Made by a program: the position numbers and the translations under genes. The notes under the pieces are model-generated. The model saw only the letters and a program-made list of their open reading frames with translations, ran no database searches and had not been told where the DNA came from. This document shows positions 11,301 to 22,705 of a stretch of DNA of 64,000 bases, in pieces. Where the stretch lies: NCBI GenBank assembly GCA_963556495.2, contig OY747702.1, forward strand, positions 11,171,193 through 11,235,192, in the 5' to 3' direction. The number at the start of each line of letters is the position of its first letter. Position 1 is the stretch's first letter. The stretch is from Valencia hispanica. Taxonomy: Eukaryota; Chordata; Actinopteri; Cyprinodontiformes; Valenciidae.

Positions 11301-11860
11301 GGGTGTATTGGGTCTAGTGAGTCAATAAACAATAAGCACAATAACCATGAAATGGTCTGAGGATGAGTGAGGCTCAATCTAAACTTTGGATTCCTCCAAC
11401 CTTTGGTATAGCTGATCATTGTGATTTTCCCAAAAAGTCATCCATTGTATAAAAAATATTTGCACTGAATGATCGGATTTCTTTCTCTGGAATTCTGTGT
11501 ATGCCTTAGCGAGCGCATTGAGTTGACCTTCAACAAGCAAACCTAGAGTCCACCATGAATTCTCAACGGAGAGAAGTGGTTTCATGATCTGTTCTCAAAC
11601 AAACATGCAGGGTTTTTGGATGCTAAAAACTTTGATTACGAAGACCCACAGCCAAAAGCCAAATGGTCTGTTAATAGTCAAAGATTTGAGTATAAGATAC
11701 CAAAATTCTAGCGCCGATTTTTCTTTTTTTCCAAAGCAAATTACAACGAACATCAGAAACTGACAATTTTTCATGAGGACCTTGTAGAACTAAATTCCTA
11801 GCTATAGTTGGAAAACCTATACAATGTAACCTCTGAAAACAATCTATTTCTAAAAAGAAA
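11301..11860 (-). other. Unidentified region with a protein-like 68-codon frame
   Basis: The minus-strand frame 11379-11585 has 68 codons with several Trp and a natural amino-acid mix, starting MKPLLSVENSWWTLGLL and ending QLYQRLEESKV. The adjoining minus frame (about 11671-11830) includes ARNLVLQGPHEKLSVSD. I do not recognise either. They may be one eroded coding region split by a frameshift, possibly from an old retroelement, but no diagnostic motif is visible. Confidence 0.3.
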
Positions 11861-11925
11861 TATATATAGATATATATATATATATATATATAGATATAGA
11901 GATAGATAGATATATAGATAGTTCT
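11861..11925 (+). repeat. TA / GATA microsatellite
   Basis: Runs of TATATA followed by GATA-type units (TAGATATAGAGATAGATAGA). Confidence 0.9.
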
Positions 11926-12569
11926 ACATATAATTAATTCCAACCCACTTTCTGGACTCGGCCACTCACCCAACACAGCCCCCACAGTGTTTTACCTCAC
12001 CATCTTTAGAAGCATTGGCAACCCTCCTGTCGCTGTCAGTAGGTTTGCAACCAGCAGCAAATCAGGGGAAGAAGAAATTGACCTGAAGGCAAAAATGTCA
12101 TGAATATGGACCATAACGCCATTTTACAGAATATTGCTTTGTGAAACAGTTTCATTTGGGTGGCTTTCTTTGCATTTTTTCCTCTTATGGCTCTAGGAGT
12201 GAGCGCCCCCTTATGTTGCTTCTTTGCAGCGACTGTGGCGGACAAGGAAACCAGACAAAACAGAAAACAGGAGGGACTGCCTCCATCTGCCAGCAAATTT
12301 GTAAAAAACATGGATGTTGTGTGCTTGCCACAGACAGCCATCCCGTTCTAGTATAAATGAGAAAGTTATAATTTGAAGCAAATTAATTGGTTTTGTCACA
12401 GCAGAAAGGGAACGTAAAAATCACTTGAACAGAACCTGTCTTACTTGTGGGGCCTTAAAGTAATGCTAAAAAAACTTAACAAGCAACACGTTATAGCCCA
12501 ATCTAAAGAAAATACAGCCCAGATGACAAACTCACTGGCATCTATAGATCTGGAAAGGCTGACGGTCAT
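11926..12569. other. No gene or named repeat recognised
   Basis: Overlapping short open frames on both strands (60-100 codons) near 12036-12400 show no family motif and compete with each other. I see no splice or promoter pattern that would favour one. Confidence 0.4.
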
Positions 12570-12945
12570 TTCTAATGTTTTGGCACTACACCAAACCACA
12601 CCGAGAGCCATTATCCACAAATAAATAAATGGAAAGGTGGAATGGTCGTCTACCAAAATTACTCCAAGAGTGCATCAGCAACTCATCCAGGAGGTCACAG
12701 AAGAATTCACATCTAGTTCTTAAGCACTGCAGGACCTTCTCTGCCTCGGTTAAGTTGTGTTGAATGCAACTGGAAGAATTCTAGGCAGAAATTGCATTCA
12801 TTGACGAGTTCCCAGAAGAAAACCACTGCTGACTGAACATAACACAAAAGCCCATCTCACATTTCTACAAAATCATCTTAATGATCGGCAAGAATTGTTG
12901 GTAAAATATTTTGTCAAAATAGAACTTTCTGGAATGTCCAGCATT
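12570..12945 (+). pseudogene. Second Tc1-like transposase relic
   Basis: Contains the paired-like DNA-binding region of a Tc1 transposase: a HREPLSTN-like stretch, then reading near 12655-12700 like GRPxKITPRVHQQLIQEVTEE. Downstream, near 12850-12940, is a segment corresponding to the usual ARLTFAKKHLDD...DESKVELFG region, now full of stops (DNA CATCTTAATGATCGGCAAGA, then AGAACTTTCTGGAATGTCC). No terminal repeats were found. It is a different Tc1 lineage from the element at 9162. Confidence 0.6.
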
Positions 12946-14662
12946 AGTTTATGACCTTAAAATTAAGTACACTTTTGTGCTGCAGCATGAAATAGAACCA
13001 GGTTGTCCACCTGTGAATGCCAAGAATATTAATAATTTTAACAGTATGCAAAAATCTGTTTTCTATGTATTCAGATTTTAAAGTCACAATTTGTCGTGCT
13101 TCAATCAAGAAAAAGAAAAATATCTTTAGTTCAGTCAACAGTAAACAAAGAATGTTTTTCGATTTATGCTATACTATAAGCAGGCATAGCCAGTGCCTGG
13201 ATAGATAATTATACAACAATATAACCGGTTCAAAGTGTTGATGTTTAGAAATAGTTAAATAATACCTTGCTCATATATGAGAACAAAACATGCTCGGATC
13301 CCTTTGGAGTTGTTTGGATTTTGTGAATTGATAGCAGGGATAGCAGGGAGCCTTCTTGTCTTTTTTTTTTTTTGGTGTCACTTTTTAAAGTTGCACTACA
13401 GATTGTTGCATTGTACACTCAGTCCAGCACGAAACATTCAGGTATAAAGAAAGTTGTATTTGTTTGGTACATGTGCGTACCGAACTAAGAGGCCTGTTAT
13501 GAATATTAGTTGAATGCATGTGCTGTTACACCCCTAATACTGTACTTTGCTTACAGTGTTTGTTTGATATGAGCCTTTGTACGTTTTATCTTTCAAAAGG
13601 GGATTATTTTACTTTTTGAAAGATTGCTTTGAAAACTTCAACCATGTTTAATTCAATCCGTGACTCACAAAGATGTTTGGCTCAAAGTAGAGATCACAAT
13701 GTTAGAAACTAAAATGTATCTGTAAAGCCGTTCTCACAAAGCAGTGTACAAGATGAGAAAAACAGAATCAAACAAATCCAATCAATACAAGTCTCAGAAA
13801 AACGCCTGGTTAAACAAAAAAGTTTGAGCTGTTTTTTTTTTTGTTTTTTTTTTTAAGGCATTCGGTCAGCTAAGAAAAAAAGTTGTAATGGCAAATCGAG
13901 CCATGGTTGTGGTACCACAGAATGAAAGGCCCTGACCTGAGTCTAGTTTTTAATTTTGTACAGGGAACAACATGTTCAAAGTCTCTGATCAAACACTACA
14001 AGAGGCAGTGTGTTTAGTAGGAGGGAGGGATTATATTTTGGAGCCTCAACATTCACAGCTCTGGATGTTGAGTAAAGGAGTCTTAAAACAAACTGACTTA
14101 TCTGGTATGGTAAACAGGACATTCTCATAATCCTAGGGCAATAACGAAAATGCAAAAATAATTCAGTAGAGGATAAGCTATGGTGCACTCCAAGCAGAGA
14201 CAAGCAACTATGCAGTCTGTCCCTCTGCTCTGTCAGGCAGCTGCTCTGCCGCACGTACAACCCACTTCCCTTTGTCGTAAACCAAGCACTTTGTACCTTT
14301 TTTTTTTTTTTTTTTTTTTTACGTTTTATTCCTTGTAATTATCTATGAAACTTACCTCCTCGTGTTGGTTTTACAGGTTTCTCGCCTCAGATGTCCCCAC
14401 TACTAAGGTTCCTGAAGTCAAGCTCAGACTCTCATGTAAAATAAGTTCTGGTTAATCCATCCATGACTAGCTACAGCTCATCATCCATCCATCCATCCGT
14501 CATCAAAAATACCAACATCCACTTCTTCAAGGAAGTCCTCAGAACCTCAACCTCTCCACTATCTGATTCTCGCATCTGATTCTAATAATCGTCACCCAGA
14601 TAATTAACTCACCTTCCAGCTCCCACTCAGCCCCCAGAACATCGTCAACACTCTCCTGGACG
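12946..14662. other. No gene seen; homopolymer tracts
   Basis: A/T-rich DNA with poly-T runs at 13360-13372, 13831-13854 and a long one at 14299-14321, and a short CATC tract at about 14482-14500. The minus frame at 13976-14260 (94 codons) has no recognisable motif. Confidence 0.5.
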
Positions 14663-15080
14663 ATTCAATTCAGTTTATTTATATAGCGCCAATTCACAAC
14701 AGATGTCATCTCAAGGCACTTAACAAGAAGTCATTTCAATACATTTATACAAACATTCCAATCAGTTAAAAAGTTTCCTATTTAAGGAATCCCAGCAGAT
14801 TGCGTCAGTCATTGGCGTAAGGTTGGGCCCTGTTGATGCAGACTTTCCAACCACAGCAATCCTTCAGCAATCCCTCATACTGAGCAAGCATGTAGCGACG
14901 GTGGAGAGGAAAAACTCCCCTTTAACAGGAAGAAACCTCCAACAGAACCAGGCTCAGTAGGAGCGGCCATCTGCCACGACCGTCTGGGGGTTTGAGAAGA
15001 CAGAGCAGAACACAGAAGGAACAGAAGATCTGATATAAGAGTAATTTCTATGTTACAGATGATAACCACACCGATCATCT
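14663..15080 (+). repeat. Dispersed repeat family A, copy 2
   Basis: Same ordered blocks as the copy at 7480: ATTCAATTCAGTTTATTTAT, TCTCAAGGCACTTAACAAGA, TGAGCAAGCATGTAGCGACG, CCCTTTAACAGGAAGAAACC, and a 3' block GCCATCTGCCACGACCGTCT that copy 1 largely lacks. Non-coding. Confidence 0.82.
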
Positions 15081-15884
15081 CCAGACTCCTTCCTGGCGTT
15101 TCTATTCGTCTCAACCTGTCGGCAACCTTCTGAAAATAAATCTCTATCCTCTGATCTGCGCTCATCGTCTCCTCCACTTACAGAGTCCCAGCTCTCGGTC
15201 CCCAGCAGCTTCCTGTTCCAGATGCGTCATCCACTACCAAATGCATCCTTCAATAAACACAGGCTTAATGAAAAGTATAATTTTTTAATGAATAAAAAAT
15301 AGGTTCAATACCTGCCTGAAGGTTTTCAAAGGTACTTTTAATCTGAAAAGAAGCCTTATCAGAAAACATATCCTCATTTATCTATCATCACTTTAACAAA
15401 TGATTTTTCATTTTTAGATTGACCATCATTAAATTTCTTTTAATGTTAGGGATATTTGACTTGGCTTAAGAATTCTCAAGGAAACCTGAATCCATGTTTG
15501 GGAACATGTATTTTAAAAAGCCAAATTTCTTTGGGTTGTCTTTGTCTATTAAGTCCCAGTTAGCCCGAGCCTGTGCCATATTTTAATGAAGTGCTTAATT
15601 AAGTTTTTGTGGCCTTGTGCCACTTGAGAGCAGGTGGTTATCGGATGCTGAGGCACTTCACACTGGGTCAAGGACATGTGGGATTTCAATTGGAGCCAGG
15701 AGTCAAAATGCCAGCAGCCAAAAAACACAGCACTGACTTGGCAATGGAATGCAAATACAAAGCATCAAGGCAGGGAGTTGGAAGAAGTGAAGCTTTAAAA
15801 GCATTAGAATTTGTGGTACTGGATTTATTGAATTACTCAGTTTTTAATTGCACACGTTTTATTTGTTGCTGTGAAGTCAACGAC
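15081..15884. other. No gene recognised
   Basis: Mixed A/T-rich sequence. The plus frame 15609-15917 (102 codons) has no recognisable domain and runs into the dispersed repeat at 15885, so it is unlikely to be a gene. Confidence 0.45.
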
Positions 15885-16870
15885 ACAACCTCCGTGACGT
15901 CACCCGTAGGTTTCTGAAGTGAAGCCCAATGGGAGGTTCCGACCACCGCCATCTTGGTCGCGTCACGCCGGAGAAAAATACAAAAAATGGGCAAAGAGGT
16001 GGAGCTGAGGGTGGGGGCGGATGGTTGACATCCATCAAACTCTGAGCCGATGTAGCTACGAGCTAACTGAGCTAACCCGGACCTAACGAAAGTTAACGGA
16101 GGTTAGTGGACGCTTTAAGCCAGAAAACCACGGTTGAGCAACTCTGTTACCCTTCTGTCTTCCAGGCAGATTCAATAATTTTGTCAAATAAAATCATGAA
16201 GCCTTGTTGGTCCATAACATCAACTAAAACTATGTGAATTTTAATCAAAACAAGTTTTAATAATCAATATGTAAAGTAAAGAAGAAATGTTAATCTATTA
16301 AACCCATTTTTGAGCAGAAATCAAATTTTACTTACTGAATAAAATGGAGCAGAGACTTCTTGGACGGTCTGTTAGTGCAATCATTACTACGACAAGCCAT
16401 CTATGTCCAATAAGTGCACTTTTAACATCGGAACAGGAATAAACATTGTGGACCCAACTGATGGTCAAGTTCAGAGAAACAAAATAATGTGACTTTGAGG
16501 CTGCGGCCTTCCCTGGAGCAAGCGGGGGACCAAGCCACTAGCCACCAGCGCTAGCACTGACGGCTCATCTGAGACCTGTCAAACAAAAGGACACGCCACT
16601 TATTCATAATTTCGAGCTTAAATTACATTTAATTTGAGTTATAAATAAATTCACCCCCTCAGAGTTGTCATGACGATAAACCTGACCTATTAAACCTAAA
16701 ATGGTTTTTGAACCAGGCTGTAAACATGTTTATTTCTGCTGTGAAGTTGGGATTTTTAACATGGGAGTCAATGGGAAATTGCTCCTTTCTGCAGCCACCC
16801 CCTAGTGGATGAGGGGGGAACTGCAATTTTTGTCACCAGCATTGGTTTCACATTTGGCCTTGGACACGAC
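15885..16870 (+). repeat. Dispersed repeat family B, copy 1
   Basis: Shares its ordered blocks with the copy at 63327: GTGACGTCACCC, GGTTTCTGAAG, CCGCCATCTTG, AAAATGGGCAAAGAGGTGGA, GAGCTAACTGAG, and a block with AGAGCAACTCTG-like sequence. The right part includes GGGAGTCAATGGGAAATTGC and CCACCCCCTAGTGGATGAGG. Both copies keep a TGACGTCA palindrome (15895-15902) and a CCGCCATCTT motif (15946-15955). It is probably a non-autonomous element; no clear terminal repeats were seen. Confidence 0.72.
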
Positions 16871-16879
16871 GCAGGAAAA

Positions 16880-16978
16880 CTGACTGGAATGTATGCATGA
16901 TAGAAATGAAATGACCTTTAAAGTTCCTTGAGATGCCATGTATTGTAAATTGGCACTATATAAATGAACTGAACTGAC
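16880..16978 (-). repeat. Dispersed repeat family A, end fragment
   Basis: Reverse complement of the start of family A: it ends TTGGCACTATATAAATGAAC, TGAACTGAAC, the inverse of ATTCAATTCAGTTTATTTATATAGCGCCAA, preceded by CTTGAGATGCCATGTATTG. Confidence 0.7.
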
Positions 16979-16984
16979 ATGAAT

Positions 16985-18484
16985 TAATGTTATCCTTTGA
17001 AGGCTCCAGTTTTTCTACATTTCCATGTTCCAAAACCTTTAAACTTAGTCTCATTAAAATTTGTTGGCTAATCAGAAACAACTGTCACCAAAGACAAAAG
17101 TAAACGTTTACAGCACTATACATGTATGTAGAACTGCACTATACATGTATGTAGCCTGCATATAGAACATATGTTCTACATGCAGGCTAAAAATAACAGA
17201 GACAGAATAGGAACATAAAGATTGTTCTTTTTGATCAAAGTTTGCTATAAAATCAATGAATGGACAGTACTATGGTGGGGGATTCAAAGAGACATGTTTC
17301 ATCAGAGCAAGCGTGTTTGTAGTAGATGGCAATGCGAGCAGTGTCCACATAATGGATTAGTAACTGAGGGATTAACAGATTAATATGGACAGCATGACCA
17401 AGGCACAATATTTACAGTCTGTTGAAACATCTAGCTCAAACAGTGCTGGCTAATCTGATGTGGTTCATCTAGTGAGTAAACAGCTGAACCGTCTTGCCTC
17501 TAAAGCCCACAAGCAAACTTGAAAAGGAGTTAAGAATTTATTTTGTGCTGGCATGTTGTTGGCGCTGATAGTCTTACCTCCAAAATGACAAACTTTGGTT
17601 TAGCTAAGAAAAAGGCCACCAGATGAAATAAAACCCATTCATTAAACTCAGTAATGCGATTTAGGCATTCAGTTTTTTATGGTTCATACTTACAGCTAAT
17701 GTAAATCGAAAATTTTGTTTCCCTGAATATACGAATATATTCTACTGATCACCAACGTACAAACATGGTTTTGAGCCAGTTTGGCTGTAACAGATGAAAT
17801 AAATTTACGCGGCTCTTTCCGGACTGTTTCCTTCTATCTCTATTAAATAGATAAGGATTCAAATTAAATGACACTGCAAATAATCATTTTAACTATGTTA
17901 TGTAGAAATGATGTACAGATCGCTGTAAAACCAAACCAAACCAGGAACCAGCCATTTTTTGTGGTCTGCATTCCAATGAACAATTGTTGAGTAAACATAT
18001 TGTCTACTGTCATTAAAAGTAACACTTAAAACACCATTACAGTGGATCTCTGCCTATTCGTGGTTCATTATTTTTGACTTCAAGGTATTTGCAGAAAATC
18101 CAAGGACTTTTTTCGTGGCACATATCTAAAATATTCTAAAGTAAATGCAGCTTGGGAACCTGGAATATCTGCATACAATGCTACTTGATTTACAATTGAC
18201 TGGCGTTTGCAAAGCAGCCAATCCTGGAGCGCCATATTGGCTGTACACCTAAAACCCAACAGCGGAGATAAGGTAGACTGTAAATGTTAGCTTCCGCAAT
18301 TGTGGTAAGACGGTGTTTACTGAGCGTGTTAAGGTATATTATGATATATGTGTGAACTGTTTAAATTGGTTCTGGAGGAGGTGTCAAGTATTTGCAGATT
18401 TTATCAATTCGCTGACAGCTGTGGTCCTTAACCACCGCGAATGCCGGGGGTCCACTCTATTCCTTAGGGTGTTTACGCTAGTTT
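16985..18484. other. No gene seen; one near-perfect palindrome
   Basis: A/T-rich sequence. It includes a 19-base direct repeat (17113-17131 and 17136-17154) next to a 38-base palindrome at 17152-17189. No coding pattern was found. Confidence 0.5.
17152..17189. repeat. 38-bp near-perfect palindrome
   Basis: TAGCCTGCATATAGAACAT followed directly by ATGTTCTACATGCAGGCTA. The two halves are reverse complements except for one pair. It overlaps the second unit of a direct repeat GCACTATACATGTATGTAG. Confidence 0.85.
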
Positions 18485-18760
18485 CATGGGGTGACGGTGG
18501 CTCAGGAGGTAGGGATTCCTCCTGTAACAGGTGGGTTGTAGGTTGAAATCCCCCGCTCCAATCATCTCCGTTGGGGTAGACACTTCACCCGCCTTGACTG
18601 CTGGTGGCGGACAAAGGTTATTGATGGCATCGACTGAATAGCAGCCTTACTTCTGCCAGTTTTCCCCTGGGCAGCTGTGGCTACATTGTAGCTTACCACC
18701 ATAAGTGTGTGAGTATGTTTGTTTGTTTATGTGTGTGTGTATGAATGACCTCGCCCGCCA
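18485..18760 (+). mobile_element. tRNA-derived SINE
   Basis: The head carries A-box-like TGGCTCAGGAGG (18498-18509) and B-box-like GGTTGAAATCC (18541-18551), the split internal promoter of a tRNA-derived SINE. The body includes CCCCTGGGCAGCTGTGGCTA, which recurs at 26276. It ends in a GT-rich tail near 18755. No clear target duplication was found. Confidence 0.65.
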
Positions 18761-19508
18761 GTCCAGAAGCAATGGAACGTTGTCAAGGATTAGAGACACC
18801 TGGACCAACAACCCAGAAAACCTGAAGGCCGCTATCAAAGCAACCTGATTACACCTCAGGAGAACCACAGGCTGATCCCCCTCCATGCCACGCCTCAGTG
18901 ATCCTGATATTCATGCAGAAATAGTCCTGGAGAATTGTACATTACACGGACATGGTTTTCAGCAGGCCAACAGTTCTATTTTAAAAACCCTTTTAGCTGG
19001 TCTTAAATATTCAAATGGTCGAAGAAACTGAATTTGGGGTTTTCATTAGCTGTTAGCCATTACCATCAAAAGTAACTAAAAAAAACCATTGAAATAAATC
19101 TATGTGTAATAAAACTTTATAATATACAATTTATCAGTCAGTACATCTGGCATCTAATTTACCAAGAAAATACTAAAAAAAGCATCTTGTTGGCAAATAT
19201 TAATGATGGTTTAAATATTAACTGCTGGTTTAAATACATAAAGTCTAGCTGTTGCTTTAATATCCCCCATGATTCCTTGGCCCTCCTGCTCAGATAGCAG
19301 TAGTGCTCCAACAATGATAAGAGCACTCTGAAGGGAAGACTAAAACAGCCTTTGTTCACTTAGAATAAAACCCCATCAACACTGATATGAGCTTCATGTG
19401 GATTATGATCGTGATGGAATCGGTTCTGTGGCAGAGACAGAACAAGAGGGCCGAGTAAAGAATCCGAGAGGATAAAGCAGTCGGAGCAAACTGGAGGTCT
19501 GAGCCTGG

Positions 19509-20400
19509 GATTTGTGAGACTGAAGAATTGTGTGTCAAACCAGGTGGTCAGCAGCACAGGAGCACCACAGGGGACCGTACTCTCACCATTCCTTTTCACT
19601 CTGTACACCTCAGACTTCCAGTACAAATCAGAGACCGGTCATTTGCAGAAATATTCAGTTGACTCTGCAGTTGTCGGGTGTATCAGAGATGGACAAGAAG
19701 CTGAATACAGAGAGCTGGTGGACCACTTTGTGACATGGTGTGGAAACAATCGTCTCACCTTGAATGTGAACAAAACAAAGGAGATTATTGTAGATTTCAG
19801 AAGAAACAGGGATAAGTCAAACACTGTTTCCATCATGGGAGAAGAAGTGGAGGTGGTTGAGGAGTATAAATACCTCGGAGTTCACCTTGACAACAGACTG
19901 GACTGGAGGCGCAACAGTGAAACAGTCTATAAGAAGGGACAGAGCAGACTGTACTTCTTGAGGAAGTTTAGGTCCTTCAAGGTTTGCAGCAAGATGCTGG
20001 AGATCTTCTACAAGTCTGTTGTGGAGAGTGTAATCTCTTCAGCCGTCATCTGTTGGGGTAGCAGCATCAGAGCCGGGGATTTAAAAAGGTTAAACAACCT
20101 GATTAAGAAGGCTGATTCTGTTCTTGGGACAACTGTGGAAAATCTGGAGATGATAATGCAAAGAAAGATTCTTCATAAAATCAAAAAAATTATGGAGAAC
20201 CCTGAGCATCCTCTTCATGAGACAGTCATACAACAACAGAGCGTCTTCAGTCGGAGGCTTCTTCAGTTTTGCTGCATTACAGACCGCTACAGGAAATCCT
20301 TCCTGCCCACAGCCATCATCATCTACAACAACTCCTTAAAGAATTAATTATATGAGCTATACCAACACTTAATTTCAATCAATAAAGTATTTTTGAAATG
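19509..20400 (+). mobile_element. Rex1/L2-group LINE, 5'-truncated, copy 1
   Basis: Similarity to the longer copy at 60497-61925 begins abruptly at ATTTGTGAGACTGAAG (19510), marking a 5' truncation. It ends with ATCAATAAAGTATTTTTGAA, the 3' end type of this LINE group. No target duplication is obvious. The clade (Rex1/BabaR versus L2) cannot be fixed by eye. Confidence 0.88.
19514..20347 (+). pseudogene. LINE reverse transcriptase C-terminal part, catalytic Asp lost
   Basis: An open frame of 277 codons with no internal stop, covering RT motifs from the palm onward: SSTGAPQGTVLSPFLFTLYT (residues 14-33), the catalytic box, NVNKTKEIIVDFRR, then EEYKYLGVHLDNRLDW and CWGSSI. In the catalytic box the partner copy reads KYSDDSA; here residue 49 is Val (GTT at 19658-19660), giving KYSVDSA, so one of the two metal-binding Asp is gone. 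The Met at 19514 is internal to the original protein. Although open, the frame lacks the endonuclease and the first palm motif. Confidence 0.88.
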
Positions 20401-21124
20401 AATAGTCCATCTAATCCCCAAGGAAACAGCCAAGTGTGCCTCTGCAGCCTGTGGATGGAGTATTTCTGGTTTCAGTTCTCAGTTAGACCTTAGATCCTGC
20501 TTAACACCAACCCATACACTTTGATGGAGACAAAGACTGACTGTTTACATGCAGTCAGAAGCAGCTCGCCGCCATCTTTTGAAACAAATTTAATTCATTC
20601 ATCATCTTGTAGGTCATGTATTTTATGCAACTGTCCTATTTTTTTGTTTTTATTTTAATCTTGTGTCTCACTTCATTTGCGATACGAGAGCGTATGTAAG
20701 TCGTGTTTGTGTGAATTAATGTCCTAATGAAATTTAGAATTTGTTTAAAACAGGCTTTGATGTAAAATATGAATAGGAATTTTTTACTGTTATGAAACTG
20801 TAACCCTGTATGTACCCATCCCATGTGACGACAGATGGAGATTACAATCCGGCATGTTTACACTCATCTATATCATGTTTTGTCCATTAATATGTACTGT
20901 CCCAATCAAATTAATTGATAAATTAAATAAACTTTTGTTTTATGGGGTTTCAGTAAAACCAGACTGGGCAGAATGAAAACCTATTAACAGTAAGACAGAG
21001 TGACAAGACAAAAAACTAAACTTCACATAAAATTTGCAATTATATTAGAAATTAGATTTCTACAGAGCGGTTCTAAACATTAGCTGTGAATACCTGAGGT
21101 CGTTTTGTCATTGCTTGTTATTTG
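20401..21124. other. No gene seen
   Basis: A/T-rich; the stretch ending near 20935 (TTGATAAATTAAATAAACTT) resembles a LINE 3' tail but no ORF precedes it. CCGCCATCTT occurs at about 20570. No coding pattern. Confidence 0.45.
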
Positions 21125-21400
21125 CAACTTTAAATTCAATTCTAAAATACTTTATTTATCCCAAAGGGAAATGAAATGTTGTGGTAACTCATTGTCCTAG
21201 TTTGTACAAAGAGTGGATGGTGATGGTGTGGGCAGGAAGGACCTCATGTAGCAGGCGGTTTTGTAACGAGGGCCACAGTAGGAGAAAGAGTTCTCCCTTT
21301 GTTTGGTTCCCACTCTAGGAACCAACAATAGATCTGTTACAGAAGGTCCTGGAGGGCTGTAAGACGGAAGCATGTCTGAAAAACGGGGTCGGCTACAACC
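21125..21400 (-). mobile_element. LINE 3' end fragment (Rex1-like)
   Basis: Begins AATTCAATTCTAAAATACTT and TTATCCCAAAGGGAAATGA, the reverse complement of the usual TTCCCTTTGGGATAAATAAAGTATT ending of Rex1-like LINEs. The body that follows (ACCTCATGTAGCAGGCGGTT) would be the last part of its coding/3' region. 5'-truncated. Confidence 0.6.
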
Positions 21401-21408
21401 ATTACACT

Positions 21409-21876
21409 TAATTCACACCGGGTGGGGTGAGAATGCCGTCCGGTTTCTGTACAACTGCGGTTTGTGTTGAATGTCTCCGGAAATTTGCTCCATCGAGAGC
21501 ACCAAATGTCGGTGGTTCACCCAAGTTAACGCGATAACAGCTTTGTATATAGAGAGGAGCTTGTAAACAAAAGACACACTTGTCTTCTTGTACTTTTGTT
21601 GAACATCTATTCACTTGGCTTGTTGTACAATGGGTAAGTACACTCTTGTTTTTATATTGTTTTAATTAAGTCTTGTTTTTTTGTCTTTTAAATATCCAAA
21701 TTGTGTTAACTTTAGCAATGGAGCTAAGCTATGTGCTTCGATCATTTTCTATTACTGCTAAATATTTTAGTAATTTCTTTAACTTTATGAAAATCTGCAT
21801 GCGGCATCGGGAAAAAATTAACTTGATGCAGAAAGTTAACACGGCTCCGCATCCGCACCGCAGCCGGTGTGAATTA
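21409..21876. mobile_element. Candidate MITE with short inverted ends
   Basis: TTAATTCACACCGG at 21409-21422 is mirrored by CCGGTGTGAATTAG near 21863-21876. The intervening 440 bases have no coding pattern. The superfamily is not identifiable. Confidence 0.45.
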
Positions 21877-22189
21877 GGCGTCGGTGTCACGTTGTGGCTA
21901 GAAACTTGGGCAACAAATGTGGATTCAGGGAGAGGGCTCAAAACGTTTATTGAAAAACCGTGACTACTGAGAAAGTAGCTGGAGGGTGGAATCAAAAGGT
22001 CAGGTCAGCACCAGAAGGGTAGATAAGTTTGGTTCAATTCTGATAAAGATGATAGCAGCAAAACTCAAGACAATCAGTAAAATATTTCTTACGGTTCTCA
22101 AAACATGTTTGTTCCATGTACAACTATCTGGCATTCATTACTCATTGTAGCAGGGCTATTTCTGTTTTATTCTGTTTTTATTCTTGGTT

Positions 22190-22450
22190 CCCAGAAATTG
22201 TAGCTAGTGGGACCTAATTTGACGTCACACATGGCATGTTTGGGTAACGTAGACACAAGCTGTGTCAAGATTCCGGGGCTGCATCCTTCGAAGGCCGGAT
22301 TTGAAGGACAGTTACGTCACAGCACCGCTGTCCAAATTCAAAGAGTCCTTCGAATGCGGCCCACGAATCGGTCCTTTTCCCACAATTTGAAGGACTGGTC
22401 CAGTGTATCCTTCACAGCTTACCATATCCCAAGATGCATTGCATTTGGTC
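22190..22450. repeat. Dispersed repeat with CCTTCGAAGG-type palindromes
   Basis: Contains TGCATCCTTCGAAGGCCGG, CAGTTACGTCACAGCACCGC and CCCAAGATGCATTGC, a recurrent pattern of fish non-autonomous DNA elements. Boundaries unknown. Confidence 0.45.
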
Positions 22451-22705
22451 AATTACATAAAACATTTTAAAGTCAATTTAGTCTTAAATAATGACAAATA
22501 CAGTTACAGTGAATGTGCTGGTATGGCGGGTCCCGTAGTTTATCTACCCCTTCATTCATTTTTTGTTCAAATTAAAAGCAACGTTAAATCTAAAGATCTA
22601 AAGCAAAGGCCACCGCTTTAATAAAGCTAAGGGGCGAGAACCACCACCTCTTCACTGGTGCCAAATATTCGGCTGCTGTGACAAGGAGGTACAAGAATAT
22701 ATCCG

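Noticed and set aside
19514..20347. Functional host gene encoded by the open 277-codon RT frame
   Set aside because: It begins at a LINE truncation point, lacks a promoter or upstream exons, has a lost catalytic Asp and ends in a LINE 3' tail.
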